Of a stretch of 64,000 nt of DNA, positions 26,441 through 36,857 are shown piece by piece (position 1 is the stretch's first letter; the number at the start of each line of letters is the position of its first letter). A program made the position numbers and the translations under genes. Origin of the DNA: Rhizobium sp. ASV8 (GTDB lineage Bacteria; Pseudomonadota; Alphaproteobacteria; Rhizobiales; Rhizobiaceae); the NCBI RefSeq assembly GCF_016429255.1, contig NZ_JAELUG010000009.1, positions 30,676 to 94,675 of the forward strand, read 5' to 3'. Under the pieces are notes generated by a model. It saw nothing but the letters and a program-made list of their open reading frames with translations. It ran no database searches and had not been told where the DNA came from.

Positions 26441-28434
26441 CAGAGGGAACTCCCGAGCATCATCCAGGTAACGAGGGCTGCAATACCGAGCAGCATCGCG
26501 AAGGCATAGTGATAAAGGTAGCCGGTCTGCAGACGCACGACGCGGTTGGTGACATCGACGACGCGGGCGGCAATGCCGTTCGGGCCGATGGTATCGATGA
26601 CCCCGACGTCACCCTTCTTCCACAGGAAGCGGCCAAGCGCCTTGGCGGAGCGGACGAAGAGGAAGTCGTAGAGCTCGTCGAAGTACCACTTGTTCAGCAG
26701 GAATTCGTAGAGCGGACGCTGCTGCTGAGCGAGCCTGCGCGGCGTCTCCGGCGACTTGATGTAGAAATACCAAGCGGTGACGAAACCGACGATCATCGCG
26801 ATGAACGGGCTGAGCTCGACCCAGTGCGGAGCATGTTCCATCTCCTCGAGGATCTTGTTGTCCGGCAGCGTGAACAGCGCGTGCTTCCAGAATTCTTCAT
26901 AATCGTGACCGACGAAGTAGTCGTGGAAGTACCAGCCTGCGAACACGGCGCCGATTGCCAGCAGATAAAGCGGGATCAGCATGACGTTTGGCGATTCATG
27001 CACATGGTGCATGACTTCGTGAGAGGCGCGCGGCTTGCCGAAGAAGGTCATGAAGATCAGACGCCAGGAGTAGAAGCTGGTGAATAGCGCAGCAATGACC
27101 AGCAGCGTGAAGGCGAAGCCCGAGGCCGGGTTATGCGACGTATAGGAAGCCGCGATGATCGCATCCTTCGAGAAGAAACCGGCGAAACCGATCGGCGAGA
27201 ACGGGATGCCGACGCCGGTGATGGCCAGCGTACCGATGATCATCATCCAGTAGGTCTTCTTGATGTGCGTACGCAGTCCACCCATATGGCGCATGTCCTG
27301 CTCGCCATCGACGGCGTGAATGACCGAGCCGGCGCAAAGGAAGAGCAGAGCCTTGAAGAAGGCGTGCGTGAACAGATGGAAGATAGCAGCGCCATAGGCG
27401 CCGACGCCGAGGGCCACGAACATGTAGCCGAGCTGCGAACAGGTCGAGTAAGCGATGACGCGCTTGATGTCGTTCTGCACGAGGCCGACGGTCGCCGCGA
27501 AGAAGGCGGTGATCGCGCCGATGATGGTGACGAAAGTCAGCGCATCCTGCGACAGTTCGAAAATCGGCGACATGCGGGCGACGAGAAATACGCCTGCGGT
27601 GACCATGGTTGCGGCATGGATGAGCGCCGAAACCGGGGTCGGGCCTTCCATGGCGTCCGGAAGCCAGGTGTGCAGCAGGAACTGTGCCGACTTACCCATC
27701 GCGCCCATGAAGAGCAGCAGGCAGACCGCTGTCAGCGCGTGGCCACGATCAAGATGCATGCCGAGGAAGCTGAGGACGATATCGCCCGGCTGACCACCCT
27801 GCCCTGCGGCAAAGCTCTGGGCGTTGCCGAAGATGACGTCAAAATTGATCGAGCCGAAGAGGACGAACACACCGGCGATGCCGAGGACGAAGCCGAAGTC
27901 GCCGACGCGGTTGACGATGAAGGCCTTCATCGCAGCGGCCGACGCGGACGGCTTCTTGAACCAGAAGCCGATCAGCAGATAGGAGGCCAGACCGACGCCT
28001 TCCCAGCCGAAGAACATCTGGGCGAGGTTGTCGGAGGTCACCAGCATCAGCATGGCGAAGGTAAAGAGCGAGAGGTAGGCGAAGAAGCGCGGACGATGCG
28101 GATCGTGGTGCATGTATCCGACCGAGTAGACGTGAACGAGGGTCGAAACCGAGTTCACGACGATCAGCATCACGGAGGTCAGCGTGTCGACGCGCAGCGA
28201 CCAGGAGACGTCGATGCCGCCGGACTGGATCCAGCGCAAGACTTCAACCTTGATCGGGCCGTCTGTATGGCCGAGCGCCACAGTGAAGAAAACGACCCAC
28301 GACAGCACCGCGGCGATAATCATCAGGCCCGTGGTGACATATTCGGAAGCTTTGGCGCCGATCGCCCGACCGAAAAGGCCGGCGATGATCGCGCCGATCA
28401 GGGGAAGAAAGACGATAGCCTTATATAAGAACAT
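26440..28434 (-). CDS. nuoL: NADH-quinone oxidoreductase subunit L
   Basis: A 664-residue antiporter-like subunit. Signatures are [71 protein letters not shown] and [21 protein letters not shown] long C-terminal part holds the lateral amphipathic helix and the final anchoring membrane segment ([19 protein letters not shown]). It sits at the distal end of the membrane arm and translocates protons. It starts seven bases after nuoK. Confidence 0.97.
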   Translation of the reverse strand: MFLYKAIVFLPLIGAIIAGLFGRAIGAKASEYVTTGLMIIAAVLSWVVFFTVALGHTDGPIKVEVLRWIQSGGIDVSWSLRVDTLTSVMLIVVNSVSTLVHVYSVGYMHHDPHRPRFFAYLSLFTFAMLMLVTSDNLAQMFFGWEGVGLASYLLIGFWFKKPSASAAAMKAFIVNRVGDFGFVLGIAGVFVLFGSINFDVIFGNAQSFAAGQGGQPGDIVLSFLGMHLDRGHALTAVCLLLFMGAMGKSAQFLLHTWLPDAMEGPTPVSALIHAATMVTAGVFLVARMSPIFELSQDALTFVTIIGAITAFFAATVGLVQNDIKRVIAYSTCSQLGYMFVALGVGAYGAAIFHLFTHAFFKALLFLCAGSVIHAVDGEQDMRHMGGLRTHIKKTYWMMIIGTLAITGVGIPFSPIGFAGFFSKDAIIAASYTSHNPASGFAFTLLVIAALFTSFYSWRLIFMTFFGKPRASHEVMHHVHESPNVMLIPLYLLAIGAVFAGWYFHDYFVGHDYEEFWKHALFTLPDNKILEEMEHAPHWVELSPFIAMIVGFVTAWYFYIKSPETPRRLAQQQRPLYEFLLNKWYFDELYDFLFVRSAKALGRFLWKKGDVGVIDTIGPNGIAARVVDVTNRVVRLQTGYLYHYAFAMLLGIAALVTWMMLGSSL

Positions 28435-28441
28435 AGCTGTA

Positions 28442-28750
28442 TCAGCCCTTCATCACGTTGACGTCTTCGACCGCGATGGAACCGCGGTTACGGTAGAAGA
28501 CGACGAGAATTGCAAGACCGATCGCGGCTTCTGCCGCGGCGACGGTCAAAATGAACAGAGCGAAGACCTGGCCGACAATGTCGTTGAGGAACGACGAGAA
28601 GGCGACCATGTTGATGTTGACCGCGAGCAATATGAGTTCGACGGACATCAGGATGATGATGACGTTCTTTCGGTTGAGAAAAATACCGAAGACGCCGAGC
28701 ACGAAGAGGATGGCGCTAACCGTCAGGTAGTGGGAAAGTCCGATGACCAT
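28442..28750 (-). CDS. nuoK: NADH-quinone oxidoreductase subunit K
   Basis: A 102-residue protein with three transmembrane helices: [38 protein letters not shown] with the conserved membrane Glu, and [20 protein letters not shown] with the second conserved Glu. Both glutamates, which are essential for proton transfer, are present. Length is standard. It lies between nuoJ (31 bases upstream) and nuoL. Confidence 0.97.
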   Translation of the reverse strand: MVIGLSHYLTVSAILFVLGVFGIFLNRKNVIIILMSVELILLAVNINMVAFSSFLNDIVGQVFALFILTVAAAEAAIGLAILVVFYRNRGSIAVEDVNVMKG

Positions 28751-28781
28751 GTTCTTGTTCCTTTGATCCTCGTGCCTCGCC

Positions 28782-29396
28782 TCAGACGCCCTGCCCCGGC
28801 TTGACCTTGACCACCTCGACGGCGGTCGCGGGCGTGCGGGCGACCTGTTGGGAAATATTCTGGCGCTTGATGTGCGTGCGATGTTTCAGCGTCAGCACAA
28901 TTGCGCCGATCATCGCGACCAGCAGAACGAGGCCGGCGATCTCGAAGAAGTAGACGTAGTTGGTATAGAGCACGTCGCCGAGGGCGGCGGTATTGGTGCG
29001 GGTCGTCACCGCCGGGATCGGCATGGCGACCGTCTTGGCGATCTCGGGAGAGATCACGCTGCCGCCGATGACAACGATGAGTTCGGCGGCGAGGATGACG
29101 CCGATCAATGCGCCGATCGGTGCATATTCCAGAATGCCGGCCCTGAGCTCCGAGAAGTCGATATCGAGCATCATGACGACGAAAAGGAAGAGAACCGCCA
29201 CGGCGCCGACATAAACGACCAGCAGGATCATCGCCAGGAATTCAGCCCCCATCAGCAGGAAGAGGCCGGCCGCGTTAAAGAAAACCAGGATGAGGAACAG
29301 GACCGAATGGACCGGATTCCGCGCCGAGATGACCATGAACGCCGACGCCACAGCGACAAAGGCGAAGATGTAGAAAAAAAGAGCCTGCAGACCCAT
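28782..29396 (-). CDS. nuoJ: NADH-quinone oxidoreductase subunit J
   Basis: A 204-residue membrane protein with five hydrophobic helices, including [51 protein letters not shown], the most conserved part of NuoJ/ND6. A basic C-terminal tail ([10 protein letters not shown]) follows. The start at 29396 (MGLQALFF) matches the family; the frame extends to 29477 but that part is hydrophilic and unlike NuoJ. A 150-base gap with small inverted repeats separates it from nuoI. Confidence 0.95.
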   Translation of the reverse strand: MGLQALFFYIFAFVAVASAFMVISARNPVHSVLFLILVFFNAAGLFLLMGAEFLAMILLVVYVGAVAVLFLFVVMMLDIDFSELRAGILEYAPIGALIGVILAAELIVVIGGSVISPEIAKTVAMPIPAVTTRTNTAALGDVLYTNYVYFFEIAGLVLLVAMIGAIVLTLKHRTHIKRQNISQQVARTPATAVEVVKVKPGQGV

Positions 29397-29546
29397 GTTG
29401 GTGCCTTTTTCGTCTTCCCCCGGGCAGCGAGGTGTTTCCCCTGCCCGATGGAGCTCGGTCGGACCTATATCCGACAAAGCCCCGGTCTAGATTCAACCGC
29501 GACGGCGACAATCCTGCCGCCCGTCACGGCATATTCAAAACTCCGC

Positions 29547-30038
29547 TCAGCGGTACGGCGAATCCAGCGCGATGTTGTGCGCGATTTCACGTTCCCAGCG
29601 GTCGCCATTGTCCAAAAGCCGCGCCTTGTCGAAGTAGAGTTCTTCGCGGGTTTCGGTGGCGAATTCGAAGTTCGGCCCTTCGACGATCGCGTCGACCGGG
29701 CAAGCCTCCTGGCAGAAGCCGCAATAAATGCACTTCACCATGTCGATATCGTAACGCACCGTACGGCGGGTGCCGTCATTGCGGCGCGGGCCGGCTTCGA
29801 TGGTGATGGCCTGGGCAGGACAGATGGCTTCGCAGAGCTTGCAGGCGATGCAACGCTCTTCGCCGTTGGGATAACGGCGCAGCGCATGTTCGCCGCGGAA
29901 GCGCGGGCTGACCGGCCCCTTTTCGAAGGGGTAATTGATCGTTGCCTTCTGCTTGAAGAAGTAACGCATCGACAAAAAGAACGCGCCGACAAATTCCTTG
30001 AGGAACAGCGAGCTGACGGCGTTGGAAACTCCGGCCAT
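29547..30038 (-). CDS. nuoI: NADH-quinone oxidoreductase subunit I
   Basis: A 163-residue peripheral-arm subunit with two 4Fe-4S ferredoxin motifs, [12 protein letters not shown] and [12 protein letters not shown], which carry clusters N6a and N6b to the quinone site. The N-terminal helix [30 protein letters not shown] is the amphipathic anchor common in alphaproteobacteria and mitochondria. ATG 30038 is chosen because GGAGG lies six bases upstream; a TTG at 30044 sits too close to it. Confidence 0.97.
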   Translation of the reverse strand: MAGVSNAVSSLFLKEFVGAFFLSMRYFFKQKATINYPFEKGPVSPRFRGEHALRRYPNGEERCIACKLCEAICPAQAITIEAGPRRNDGTRRTVRYDIDMVKCIYCGFCQEACPVDAIVEGPNFEFATETREELYFDKARLLDNGDRWEREIAHNIALDSPYR

Positions 30039-30078
30039 CTTCAACCTCCAAATCTGCTTGAAGCGAGGATCGACATGA

Positions 30079-31122
30079 TCATGCCCATCCCGTCAGCTTC
30101 AGCACGAATGCAACAATAACGACCATGGCAAGCGACAGCGGCAGGAAGACCTTCCAGCCAAGGCGCATGAGCTGGTCATAGCGGTAGCGCGGCACGAAAG
30201 CCTTGACCATCGCGAACATGAAGAACACCAGGCACGACTTCAGCAGGAACCAGATGATGCCGGGAACCCAGTTCAGGATCCAGATATCGACCGGTGGCAG
30301 CCAGCCGCCGAGGAAGAGGATCGTGGTGAGCGAGCACATCAGAACGACGGCCGCATATTCGCCGAGCATGAACATCATGTACGGCGAAGAACCGTATTCG
30401 ACCATGAAGCCGGCAACCAGTTCCGATTCCGCTTCCGGAAGATCGAAAGGCGGGCGGTTGGTTTCAGCCAGTGCCGAAATGAAGAACACGATGAACATCG
30501 GGAACAGCGACAGCCAGTGCCAGTCGAGGAACGAAGCCGGCAGGCCGAGTTTGGTGCCGAGACCCGTCTGCTGCGAGAGCACGATGTCAGTCAGGTTCAG
30601 CGAACCGACGCAAAGCAGCACGGTGACGATGACGAGGCCGATCGAGACTTCGTAGGACACCATTTGCGCCGCCGAGCGGAGTGCGCCGAGAAACGGATAC
30701 TTCGAGTTCGAAGCCCATCCGCCCATGATAATGCCGTACACTTCAAGCGACGAAATCGCCAGAATGTAGAGAATGCCGACGTTGATATCGGCGACAACCC
30801 AGTTCTGCGCCACCGGCACGACGGCCCAGGTGGACAGTGCAAGCACCACGGAAACCAGCGGCGCGAGCAGGAACACGGTCTTGTTGGCGCCGGCCGGGAT
30901 GATCGGCTCCTTGAACATGAACTTCAGCAAGTCGGCGAAGGACTGAAACAGGCCGAAGGGACCGACGACGTTCGGGCCACGGCGCAGCTGAACCGCCGCC
31001 CAGATCTTGCGGTCCGCAAGCAGAATGTAGGCGATGAAAATCAGCAGGCAGACCAGGAGCAGCAAAGACTGGCCGATCATGATCAGCGCCGGCCAGAGAT
31101 AGGTCGAAACGAATGAATCCAT
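30079..31122 (-). CDS. nuoH: NADH-quinone oxidoreductase subunit H
   Basis: A 347-residue membrane subunit with eight or more helices. Signatures are [40 protein letters not shown] (quinone chamber loop), [34 protein letters not shown] and [35 protein letters not shown]. It anchors the peripheral arm and forms much of the ubiquinone-binding chamber. It lies 12 bases after nuoG and 40 bases before nuoI. Confidence 0.98.
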   Translation of the reverse strand: MDSFVSTYLWPALIMIGQSLLLLVCLLIFIAYILLADRKIWAAVQLRRGPNVVGPFGLFQSFADLLKFMFKEPIIPAGANKTVFLLAPLVSVVLALSTWAVVPVAQNWVVADINVGILYILAISSLEVYGIIMGGWASNSKYPFLGALRSAAQMVSYEVSIGLVIVTVLLCVGSLNLTDIVLSQQTGLGTKLGLPASFLDWHWLSLFPMFIVFFISALAETNRPPFDLPEAESELVAGFMVEYGSSPYMMFMLGEYAAVVLMCSLTTILFLGGWLPPVDIWILNWVPGIIWFLLKSCLVFFMFAMVKAFVPRYRYDQLMRLGWKVFLPLSLAMVVIVAFVLKLTGWA

Positions 31123-31134
31123 AGTCCTCTGCCC

Positions 31135-33216
31135 TTACTCTGCCGCAGCCTGGAAATTGTTGCGGGCCAATGCCGAGCACTCAGCCATGACAGCCGAGGC
31201 GCGCGCTATCGGGTTCGTCAAATAGAAGTCTTTGATCGGCGAAGCAAATGCCGATTTGCCCATCGCACCGGCTTTTTTCGCAAGTGCGGCAATTTGGGCG
31301 CTATCGGCTTCGGCAATCTCGTCGATACCGGCGAAATGCGGGAAGGCTGCATAGAGCTTTGCACGCAATTCTCTCAGCGAATCAAAGGGAAGCTTCTTTC
31401 CGAGCACGTCGGAAAGTGCACGAATGACAGCCCAGTCCTCACGGGCATCGCCCGGTGCGAAACCGGCGCGGTTGCTCATCTGGACGCGGCCTTCGGTGTT
31501 GACCCAGGTGCCCGACTTTTCGGTGTAGGCAGCAGCCGGGAGAATGACGTCGGCGCTCTGGGCGCCGTTGTCGCCATGCGAGCCGATATAAACAGTGAAT
31601 TTCGCGCCCTTGCGGCTGAAGTCGAGCTCATCGGCGCCCAGCAGGAAGAGGACATCCATGGACGACAGCATGGCAGCCGCATCGACGCCCTTTTCACCCG
31701 GAACGAAGCCGAGATCGAGGCCGCCCACCCGTGACGCTGCCGTATGCAGTACGGCAAAACCGTTCCAGCCATCCTTGACGACGCCAACGGCAGCGGCAAG
31801 CTTGGCCGCATTTGCCAGCACCTGCGCGCCATCTTCGCGGATCAGCGCGCCCTGGCCGATGATGATCATCGGGTTCTGGGCGTTCTTCAGAACCTCGGCA
31901 AACTTGTGCGAGCCGCTGACGAGATCAGCGAGAGTGTCCGGACCAGCACCGAGATAATCATAGCTGTAGCGCAGGTCGGCATGTTCGCCGATCACGCCGA
32001 TCGGGAACTTGCCGCGGCGCCAGCGCTTGCGGATGCGCGAATTCAGTACGGCTGCTTCGAAGCGCGGATTGGCGCCGACGATCAGCAGCGCGTCGGCAGC
32101 TTCGATGCCCTGAATGCTCGGGTTGAAGATGTAGCTTGCGCGGCCGAGCGACGGATCAAGCGCCGTCCCGTCCTGGCGACAGTCGAGGTTCTCGGAACCA
32201 AGCGACTTCAGAAGCTCGGACAAAGCATACATTTCTTCGACCGAAGCCAGATCGCCGGCGATGGCGCCGATCTTGTCGCCGCTGGTGGCAGCAACGGCCG
32301 ACTTGATTGCGGCGAAAGCATCGCCCCAGGTAGCGGGCTGCAGGCGGCCGTCCTTGCGAACGTAGGGCTTATCGAGGCGCTGGGTCTTCAGACCATCCCA
32401 GATGAAGCGGGTCTTGTCCGAAATCCACTCTTCGTTGATCTGCTCGTTGACCCTAGGCAGCACGCGCATGACTTCGCGGCCACGGGTATCGACGCGGATC
32501 GCCGAGCCGAGCGCATCCATGACGTCGATCGATTCGGTCTTGTTCAGCTCCCACGGACGAGCCGTGAAGGCAAAGGGCTTCGAGGTCAGCGCTCCCACAG
32601 GGCAAAGGTCAACGACGTTGCCCTGCAGCTCGGAGGTCATCGCCCGCTCGAGGTAGGTGGTGATCTCGGCGTCTTCGCCGCGGCCAATCAGGCCGAGTTC
32701 GGAAATGCCGGCAACCTCAGTCGTGAAGCGGACGCAGCGCGTGCAGTGAATGCAACGGTTCATCACGGTCTTGACGAGCGGGCCGATGTACTTGTCTTCG
32801 ACAGCGCGCTTGTCTTCCTGATAGCGCGAACTATCGATGCCGAAAGCCATAGCCTGGTCCTGCAGGTCGCATTCGCCGCCCTGGTCGCAGATCGGGCAAT
32901 CCAGCGGGTGGTTGATCAGCAGGAATTCCATCACGCCTTCGCGGGCCTTCTTGACCATCGGCGTGTTGGTGAAGACTTCCGGAAGTTCGCCGTTGGGGCC
33001 GCCGCGAATGTCGCGCACGCCCATGGCGCAAGATGCCTGCGGCTTCGGCGGGCCACCCTTTACCTCGACGAGGCACATGCGGCAATTGCCGGCCACCGAC
33101 AGTCTTTCATGGAAGCAGAAGCGCGGGACTTCGGCGCCGGCTTCCTCGCACGCCTGGATAAGCGTGTAGTGATCCGGAACTTCGATCTCTTTACCGTCAA
33201 TCTTCAGTTTAGCCAT
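31135..33216 (-). CDS. nuoG: NADH-quinone oxidoreductase subunit G
   Basis: A 693-residue iron-sulfur subunit. An N-terminal 2Fe-2S domain (CFHERLSVAGNCRMCLVEV) is followed by a His/Cys cluster (HPLDCPICDQGGECDLQD) and 4Fe-4S motifs (CIHCTRCVRF, then DLCPVGAL). A molybdopterin-oxidoreductase-like domain without cofactor makes up the rest. It carries electrons from NuoF/E toward NuoI. Length is like mitochondrial NDUFS1 rather than the longer E. coli form. A 242-base gap with a hairpin lies upstream. Confidence 0.97.
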   Translation of the reverse strand: MAKLKIDGKEIEVPDHYTLIQACEEAGAEVPRFCFHERLSVAGNCRMCLVEVKGGPPKPQASCAMGVRDIRGGPNGELPEVFTNTPMVKKAREGVMEFLLINHPLDCPICDQGGECDLQDQAMAFGIDSSRYQEDKRAVEDKYIGPLVKTVMNRCIHCTRCVRFTTEVAGISELGLIGRGEDAEITTYLERAMTSELQGNVVDLCPVGALTSKPFAFTARPWELNKTESIDVMDALGSAIRVDTRGREVMRVLPRVNEQINEEWISDKTRFIWDGLKTQRLDKPYVRKDGRLQPATWGDAFAAIKSAVAATSGDKIGAIAGDLASVEEMYALSELLKSLGSENLDCRQDGTALDPSLGRASYIFNPSIQGIEAADALLIVGANPRFEAAVLNSRIRKRWRRGKFPIGVIGEHADLRYSYDYLGAGPDTLADLVSGSHKFAEVLKNAQNPMIIIGQGALIREDGAQVLANAAKLAAAVGVVKDGWNGFAVLHTAASRVGGLDLGFVPGEKGVDAAAMLSSMDVLFLLGADELDFSRKGAKFTVYIGSHGDNGAQSADVILPAAAYTEKSGTWVNTEGRVQMSNRAGFAPGDAREDWAVIRALSDVLGKKLPFDSLRELRAKLYAAFPHFAGIDEIAEADSAQIAALAKKAGAMGKSAFASPIKDFYLTNPIARASAVMAECSALARNNFQAAAE

Positions 33217-33384
33217 CGTCCACTCAGTCCTATGTCACGTCTCCAGCCGAACCTGGCCGCAGACAATTTCATGATCGCAAACCGGATTGCCACCGGCGCG
33301 GCATGACCGCCGCGTGGCACCGGTTCGCTCCCAATAAGCTCTGCCGTATCTTGTCCCCGCAAGATCAGCGTCGCGATGAAAACA

Positions 33385-33402
33385 CACGGGGCTTGCCCCG
33401 TG
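33385..33402. repeat. Perfect inverted repeat upstream of nuoG
   Basis: CACGGGGC and GCCCCGTG form an eight-base perfect stem with a TT loop, within the 242-base gap between the extra HhH-protein gene and nuoG. There is no T tract; it may be an mRNA processing or stability element that adjusts expression of nuoG and downstream genes. Confidence 0.45.
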
Positions 33403-33458
33403 CCATCTCCATCGCCTTCATTCACTCTCCTCGGCAGCTCGATACAGCCAAGAAAAAC

Positions 33459-34205
33459 TCAACTCCGGCCCTTGGCCAGCTGCGCCTTCGCCTGGCCAAC
33501 CCAGTCGTCGCGCCGGATGCGGCCATCGAAACCAAACTCGGCGTCGATCCGCTCGATATCGGCGTCGCTCCAGGCGGCGATATCAACGAAACGCTTGATG
33601 TCGCGCCCGTTCAGCACCTGCTCGAGTTTCGGACCGATGCCCGAAATCTGCTTCAGATCGTCTGCCTGCACCACAGACTTGCGACCGCGCGCAGGAGCCG
33701 CCTTCGCGACCACCCTTGCCGGCGCTTCGACTTTAGCTGCGCTTTTCACAGGAGCCTTGCTCTTTGCGGAAGGCACGACAGCGGCAGCGGGTTTCGGAGC
33801 CACCTTCTTTGCAGCAGGAAGCTTCGGCTTTACAGCCACCGGCTTCGATACCGCAGATTTGGCAACGGGCGAGGCCTTAACCGACTTCGCATCCCCTGCC
33901 CCGTTTTTCGTCACCGCCGTCTTTTCGTCGGCGACGACATCATTCTTTCCGTCCGGCTCGGCTACATGCTTGTTCGCAGTCTCGGCCGCAGCCTGAAGCG
34001 CGCCGAAAAAGGCGCCGGCGATCTGAGATGCAACGCCGAAACCGACAGCCGCCGCAGCGGCAAACGCCGCCGCCGGATGCGCCATCAGCGGATGAATTGT
34101 CATGGCAGGTGAATTCCGCAGCATATCGGCAGCGATACGGCCGAGCTCGGCCGATGCATCATCGGCCGCTCCGCTGTCCTGCTTGATATCCGTGGTCTTC
34201 GCCAT
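33459..34205 (-). CDS. Ala/Lys-rich protein with C-terminal helix-hairpin-helix module, inserted in nuo operon
   Basis: A 248-residue protein that is not a standard complex I subunit. Residues 1-85 include a hydrophobic Ala-rich stretch (MAHPAAAFAAAAAVGFGVASQIAGAFFGAL). Residues 85-180 are low-complexity Ala/Lys/Pro/Val. Residues about 182-248 are a compact module (DDLKQISGIGPKLEQVL to DDWVGQAKAQLAKG) with an HhH core (ISGIGPKLEQVL). The same module ends NuoE in this window. The start at 34205 has AGGA five bases upstream and overlaps nothing; nuoF ends eight bases earlier. It may help complex I assembly or anchoring; that is inference from position and the shared domain. Confidence 0.75.
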   Translation of the reverse strand: MAKTTDIKQDSGAADDASAELGRIAADMLRNSPAMTIHPLMAHPAAAFAAAAAVGFGVASQIAGAFFGALQAAAETANKHVAEPDGKNDVVADEKTAVTKNGAGDAKSVKASPVAKSAVSKPVAVKPKLPAAKKVAPKPAAAVVPSAKSKAPVKSAAKVEAPARVVAKAAPARGRKSVVQADDLKQISGIGPKLEQVLNGRDIKRFVDIAAWSDADIERIDAEFGFDGRIRRDDWVGQAKAQLAKGRS

Positions 34206-34213
34206 CATGATCC

Positions 34214-35518
34214 TTACTCGGCCGCTTCCAGAACCGCGCCGCGGCTCGTGGCGTTTGCGGTGTACTGGTCGATGCGCTTTTCGATCTCGGGACGGAAGTT
34301 GCGGATCAGGCCCTGTACCGGCCATGCAGCGGCGTCGCCGAGCGCACAGATGGTATGACCTTCGATCTGCTTCGTCACCTGGAACAGCATGTCGATTTCG
34401 CGCTTCTGCGCGTTGCCGCGTGCCATACGCTCAAGAACGCGCCACATCCAGCCCGTGCCTTCGCGGCAAGGCGTGCACTGACCGCAGCTTTCATGCTTGA
34501 AGAAGGCCGAGATGCGGGCAATCGCCTTGATGATGTCGGTCGACTTGTCCATGACGATCGCGGCAGCCGTACCGAAGGACGACTTGACTTCACGCAGGCC
34601 GTCGAAATCCATCGGGCAGTCGATGATATCGGCAGCCGGAACGACGGGGCAAGATGCGCCGCCGGGAATGACGGCAAGCAGGTTGTCCCAGCCGCCGCGA
34701 ATACCGCCGCCATGCTTTTCGACCAGCTCACGGAACGTGATGCCCATGGTTTCCTCGACCGTGCACGGACGGTTGACGTGACCGGAGAGCATGAACAGCT
34801 TGGTGCCGACATTGTTCGGGCGTCCGAAGGACGAGAACCAGCCGGCGCCACGACGCAGGATCGTCGGGGCAACGGCGATGGATTCGACGTTGTTGACGGT
34901 GGTCGGGCAGCCATAGAGACCCATATTGGCCGGGAAAGGCGGCTTCAGGCGCGGCTGGCCCTTCTTGCCTTCCAGGCTTTCGAGGAGCGCAGTTTCCTCG
35001 CCGCAGATGTAAGCGCCGGCGCCGTGATGAACGTAAACGTCAAAATCCCAGCCGAGCTTGTTGTTTTTGCCCAGCAATCCGGCATCGTAGCACTCGTCGA
35101 TCGCGGCCTGCAGAGCCTCACGCTCACGCATGTATTCGCCGCGAACGTAGATATAGGCAGCGTTTGCGCCCATGGCGAAACCGGCGATGACGCAGCCTTC
35201 GATCAGCGTATGCGGATCGTGGCGCATGATGTCGCGGTCCTTACAGGTGCCGGGCTCGGACTCGTCGGCATTGACGACGAGATAATGCGGGCGACCGTCG
35301 CTTTCCTTCGGCATGAAGGACCATTTGAGACCGGTCGGGAAGCCTGCACCGCCGCGACCACGAAGGCCGGAGGCCTTCATCTCGTTGATGATCCAGTCAC
35401 GACCCTTTTCGAGGATTTGCTTCGTACCGTCCCAGTGGCCGCGCGACATGGCGCCCTTCAGGGACTTGTCCTTGAGGCCGTAGATATTGGTAAAGATGCG
35501 ATCCTGATCTTGTAACAT
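34214..35518 (-). CDS. nuoF: NADH-quinone oxidoreductase subunit F
   Basis: A 434-residue NADH dehydrogenase subunit. It has the NADH/FMN glycine-rich loop ([19 protein letters not shown]), [17 protein letters not shown] and [21 protein letters not shown]. The 4Fe-4S N3 ligands are [14 protein letters not shown] with a distal Cys ([13 protein letters not shown]). It oxidises NADH and passes electrons through FMN to the cluster chain. It starts ten bases after nuoE. Confidence 0.98.
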   Translation of the reverse strand: MLQDQDRIFTNIYGLKDKSLKGAMSRGHWDGTKQILEKGRDWIINEMKASGLRGRGGAGFPTGLKWSFMPKESDGRPHYLVVNADESEPGTCKDRDIMRHDPHTLIEGCVIAGFAMGANAAYIYVRGEYMREREALQAAIDECYDAGLLGKNNKLGWDFDVYVHHGAGAYICGEETALLESLEGKKGQPRLKPPFPANMGLYGCPTTVNNVESIAVAPTILRRGAGWFSSFGRPNNVGTKLFMLSGHVNRPCTVEETMGITFRELVEKHGGGIRGGWDNLLAVIPGGASCPVVPAADIIDCPMDFDGLREVKSSFGTAAAIVMDKSTDIIKAIARISAFFKHESCGQCTPCREGTGWMWRVLERMARGNAQKREIDMLFQVTKQIEGHTICALGDAAAWPVQGLIRNFRPEIEKRIDQYTANATSRGAVLEAAE

Positions 35519-35528
35519 GCTTCACCTC

Positions 35529-36524
35529 TTACCGCGGCTTCTTGCCGAAGACCTTGATATATTCCGCTTCGCCACCCTTAGCGAGTGCCTCAGCCTGCCT
35601 GACCCAATCGTCGCGCTCGATCCGGCCCTTGAAATTCAGATAACCGTCGACCCAATGGCGCTCGGCCTCGTGCCAACCGGCAACCTGCGCGAAGGTGAAG
35701 ATGCCGAGTTCATGCAAGATGGACTCGATCTTCGGACCAACGCCGGAAATCAGCTGCAGGTCGTCGGGCTGCGCGGGTCTTTCGATGCCGGCCGGGCGAT
35801 CCTTGTCGTCAAGCGACGGCTTCTTGGCGGCATCGACCTTTTCCGGCGAAGCGCCGGCAATGGGTTGCTCAGCCGCGGCCTTTGCCTTGGAGGCAACGCT
35901 CTTTGCCTGGGCTTCATCCGACAGAAGCGACGTCAAGCCGCCTTCCGGAGCGGAGAACACGCGATCAATCTGAGGACCGGTCGGAACTTCACTGCCCTTG
36001 CCTGCGGCGAAAGCATCGATGATCTCTTCGAGACGTGCCGGCGTCAGATCCTCATAGGTATCCTTGCCGATCACCACCATCGGTGCGTTGACGCAGGCGC
36101 CCTGACACTCGACTTCTTCCCAGGAAAGCGTGCCGTCGGCATTGCGCTCGAAGGCGTGATCGTGGATCCGGCTCTTGCAAACCTTGATCAGCCCTTCGGC
36201 GCCGCGCAGCATGCAGGGCGTGGTGCCGCAAACCTGGACGTGAGCGCGTGTGCCGACCGGGTGAAGCTGGAACTGCGTATAGAAAGTCGCAACTTCGAGC
36301 GCACGGATATAAGCCATGTCAAGCATGTCGGCGATCTTCTCGATCGCCGGTCGCGTGACCCAGCCTTCCTGCTCCTGCGCCCGCATCATCAGCGGGATGA
36401 TCGCGGACTGCTGACGGCCCTCGGGGTATTTCTTGATCGTCTTTTCAGCCCAGACCGCATTCTCCGCATTGAAGGCGAAGGCGGCAGGCTGGAATTGATC
36501 TTCGGCTAGTCGACGAACGGACAT
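35529..36524 (-). CDS. nuoE: NADH-quinone oxidoreductase subunit E with C-terminal HhH extension
   Basis: A 331-residue protein. Residues 1-180 are the normal NuoE thioredoxin-like 2Fe-2S subunit (cluster N1a: [12 protein letters not shown], then [10 protein letters not shown]). Canonical NuoE has about 160-240 residues, so this is extended. Residues 180-250 are an Ala/Lys-rich linker, and residues about 253-331 form a helix-hairpin-helix module ([20 protein letters not shown] to [15 protein letters not shown]). That module is matched by the separate protein encoded between nuoF and nuoG. The extension is known in rhizobial NuoE, but its role is not established to my knowledge. Confidence 0.95.
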   Translation of the reverse strand: MSVRRLAEDQFQPAAFAFNAENAVWAEKTIKKYPEGRQQSAIIPLMMRAQEQEGWVTRPAIEKIADMLDMAYIRALEVATFYTQFQLHPVGTRAHVQVCGTTPCMLRGAEGLIKVCKSRIHDHAFERNADGTLSWEEVECQGACVNAPMVVIGKDTYEDLTPARLEEIIDAFAAGKGSEVPTGPQIDRVFSAPEGGLTSLLSDEAQAKSVASKAKAAAEQPIAGASPEKVDAAKKPSLDDKDRPAGIERPAQPDDLQLISGVGPKIESILHELGIFTFAQVAGWHEAERHWVDGYLNFKGRIERDDWVRQAEALAKGGEAEYIKVFGKKPR

Positions 36525-36539
36525 CTTTCACGCCTTATC

Positions 36540-36857
36540 TCAGTTTAAGGACCCACACCGCGTATTCGTCAGAGACGAAAATTCGCAGGCATAGGCCGAC
36601 TGGTCTTTCTGCATAAACACAACAAACTTGCCGCCGTTCGGCACAGCGGCCTTGATCTGATACCCGCGGGAAAGAAGATCCGCGACGGTCGAATCCCCGC
36701 CCTGCGTCGTCTCTTTTCCGCCTTTCGCAGGGTTCGTGCTCGTTGCATTCGAACCCTGCAGGTTGATGCTCGGCAGGCTCGGCGTCTTGCTGGGCTGCTG
36801 TGCGGAGACCCCGCTCGCGACCAGAAGCGCCGGAATGATCACCTGCCAGGCTCGCAT
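36540..36857 (-). CDS. Small exported protein inside the nuo operon
   Basis: A 105-residue protein with a signal peptide ([20 protein letters not shown]) and a Ser/Thr/Pro-rich stretch. A short globular C-terminus follows (DLLSRGYQIKAAVPNGGKFVVFMQKDQSAYACEF) with two cysteines that could pair in the periplasm. Its ATG overlaps the nuoD stop as TGATG, so it is translated with nuoD, and nuoE begins 16 bases downstream. It is not a recognised complex I subunit. The cytoplasmic side holds the NuoE/D proteins, so a periplasmic product here would act elsewhere, perhaps on the membrane arm. Function unknown. Confidence 0.78.
   Translation of the reverse strand: MRAWQVIIPALLVASGVSAQQPSKTPSLPSINLQGSNATSTNPAKGGKETTQGGDSTVADLLSRGYQIKAAVPNGGKFVVFMQKDQSAYACEFSSLTNTRCGSLN

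Noticed and set aside
27133..28428. 431-codon open frame on the plus strand
   Set aside because: It is antisense to nuoL and extremely charged; no domain or ribosome binding site.
31744..33306. 520-codon open frame on the plus strand
   Set aside because: It is antisense to nuoG, which has all cluster ligands; a by-product of high GC third-position bias.
33204..33425. 73-codon frame upstream of nuoG on the minus strand
   Set aside because: Overlaps the nuoG start and the inverted repeat, with no start signal; probably untranslated leader.
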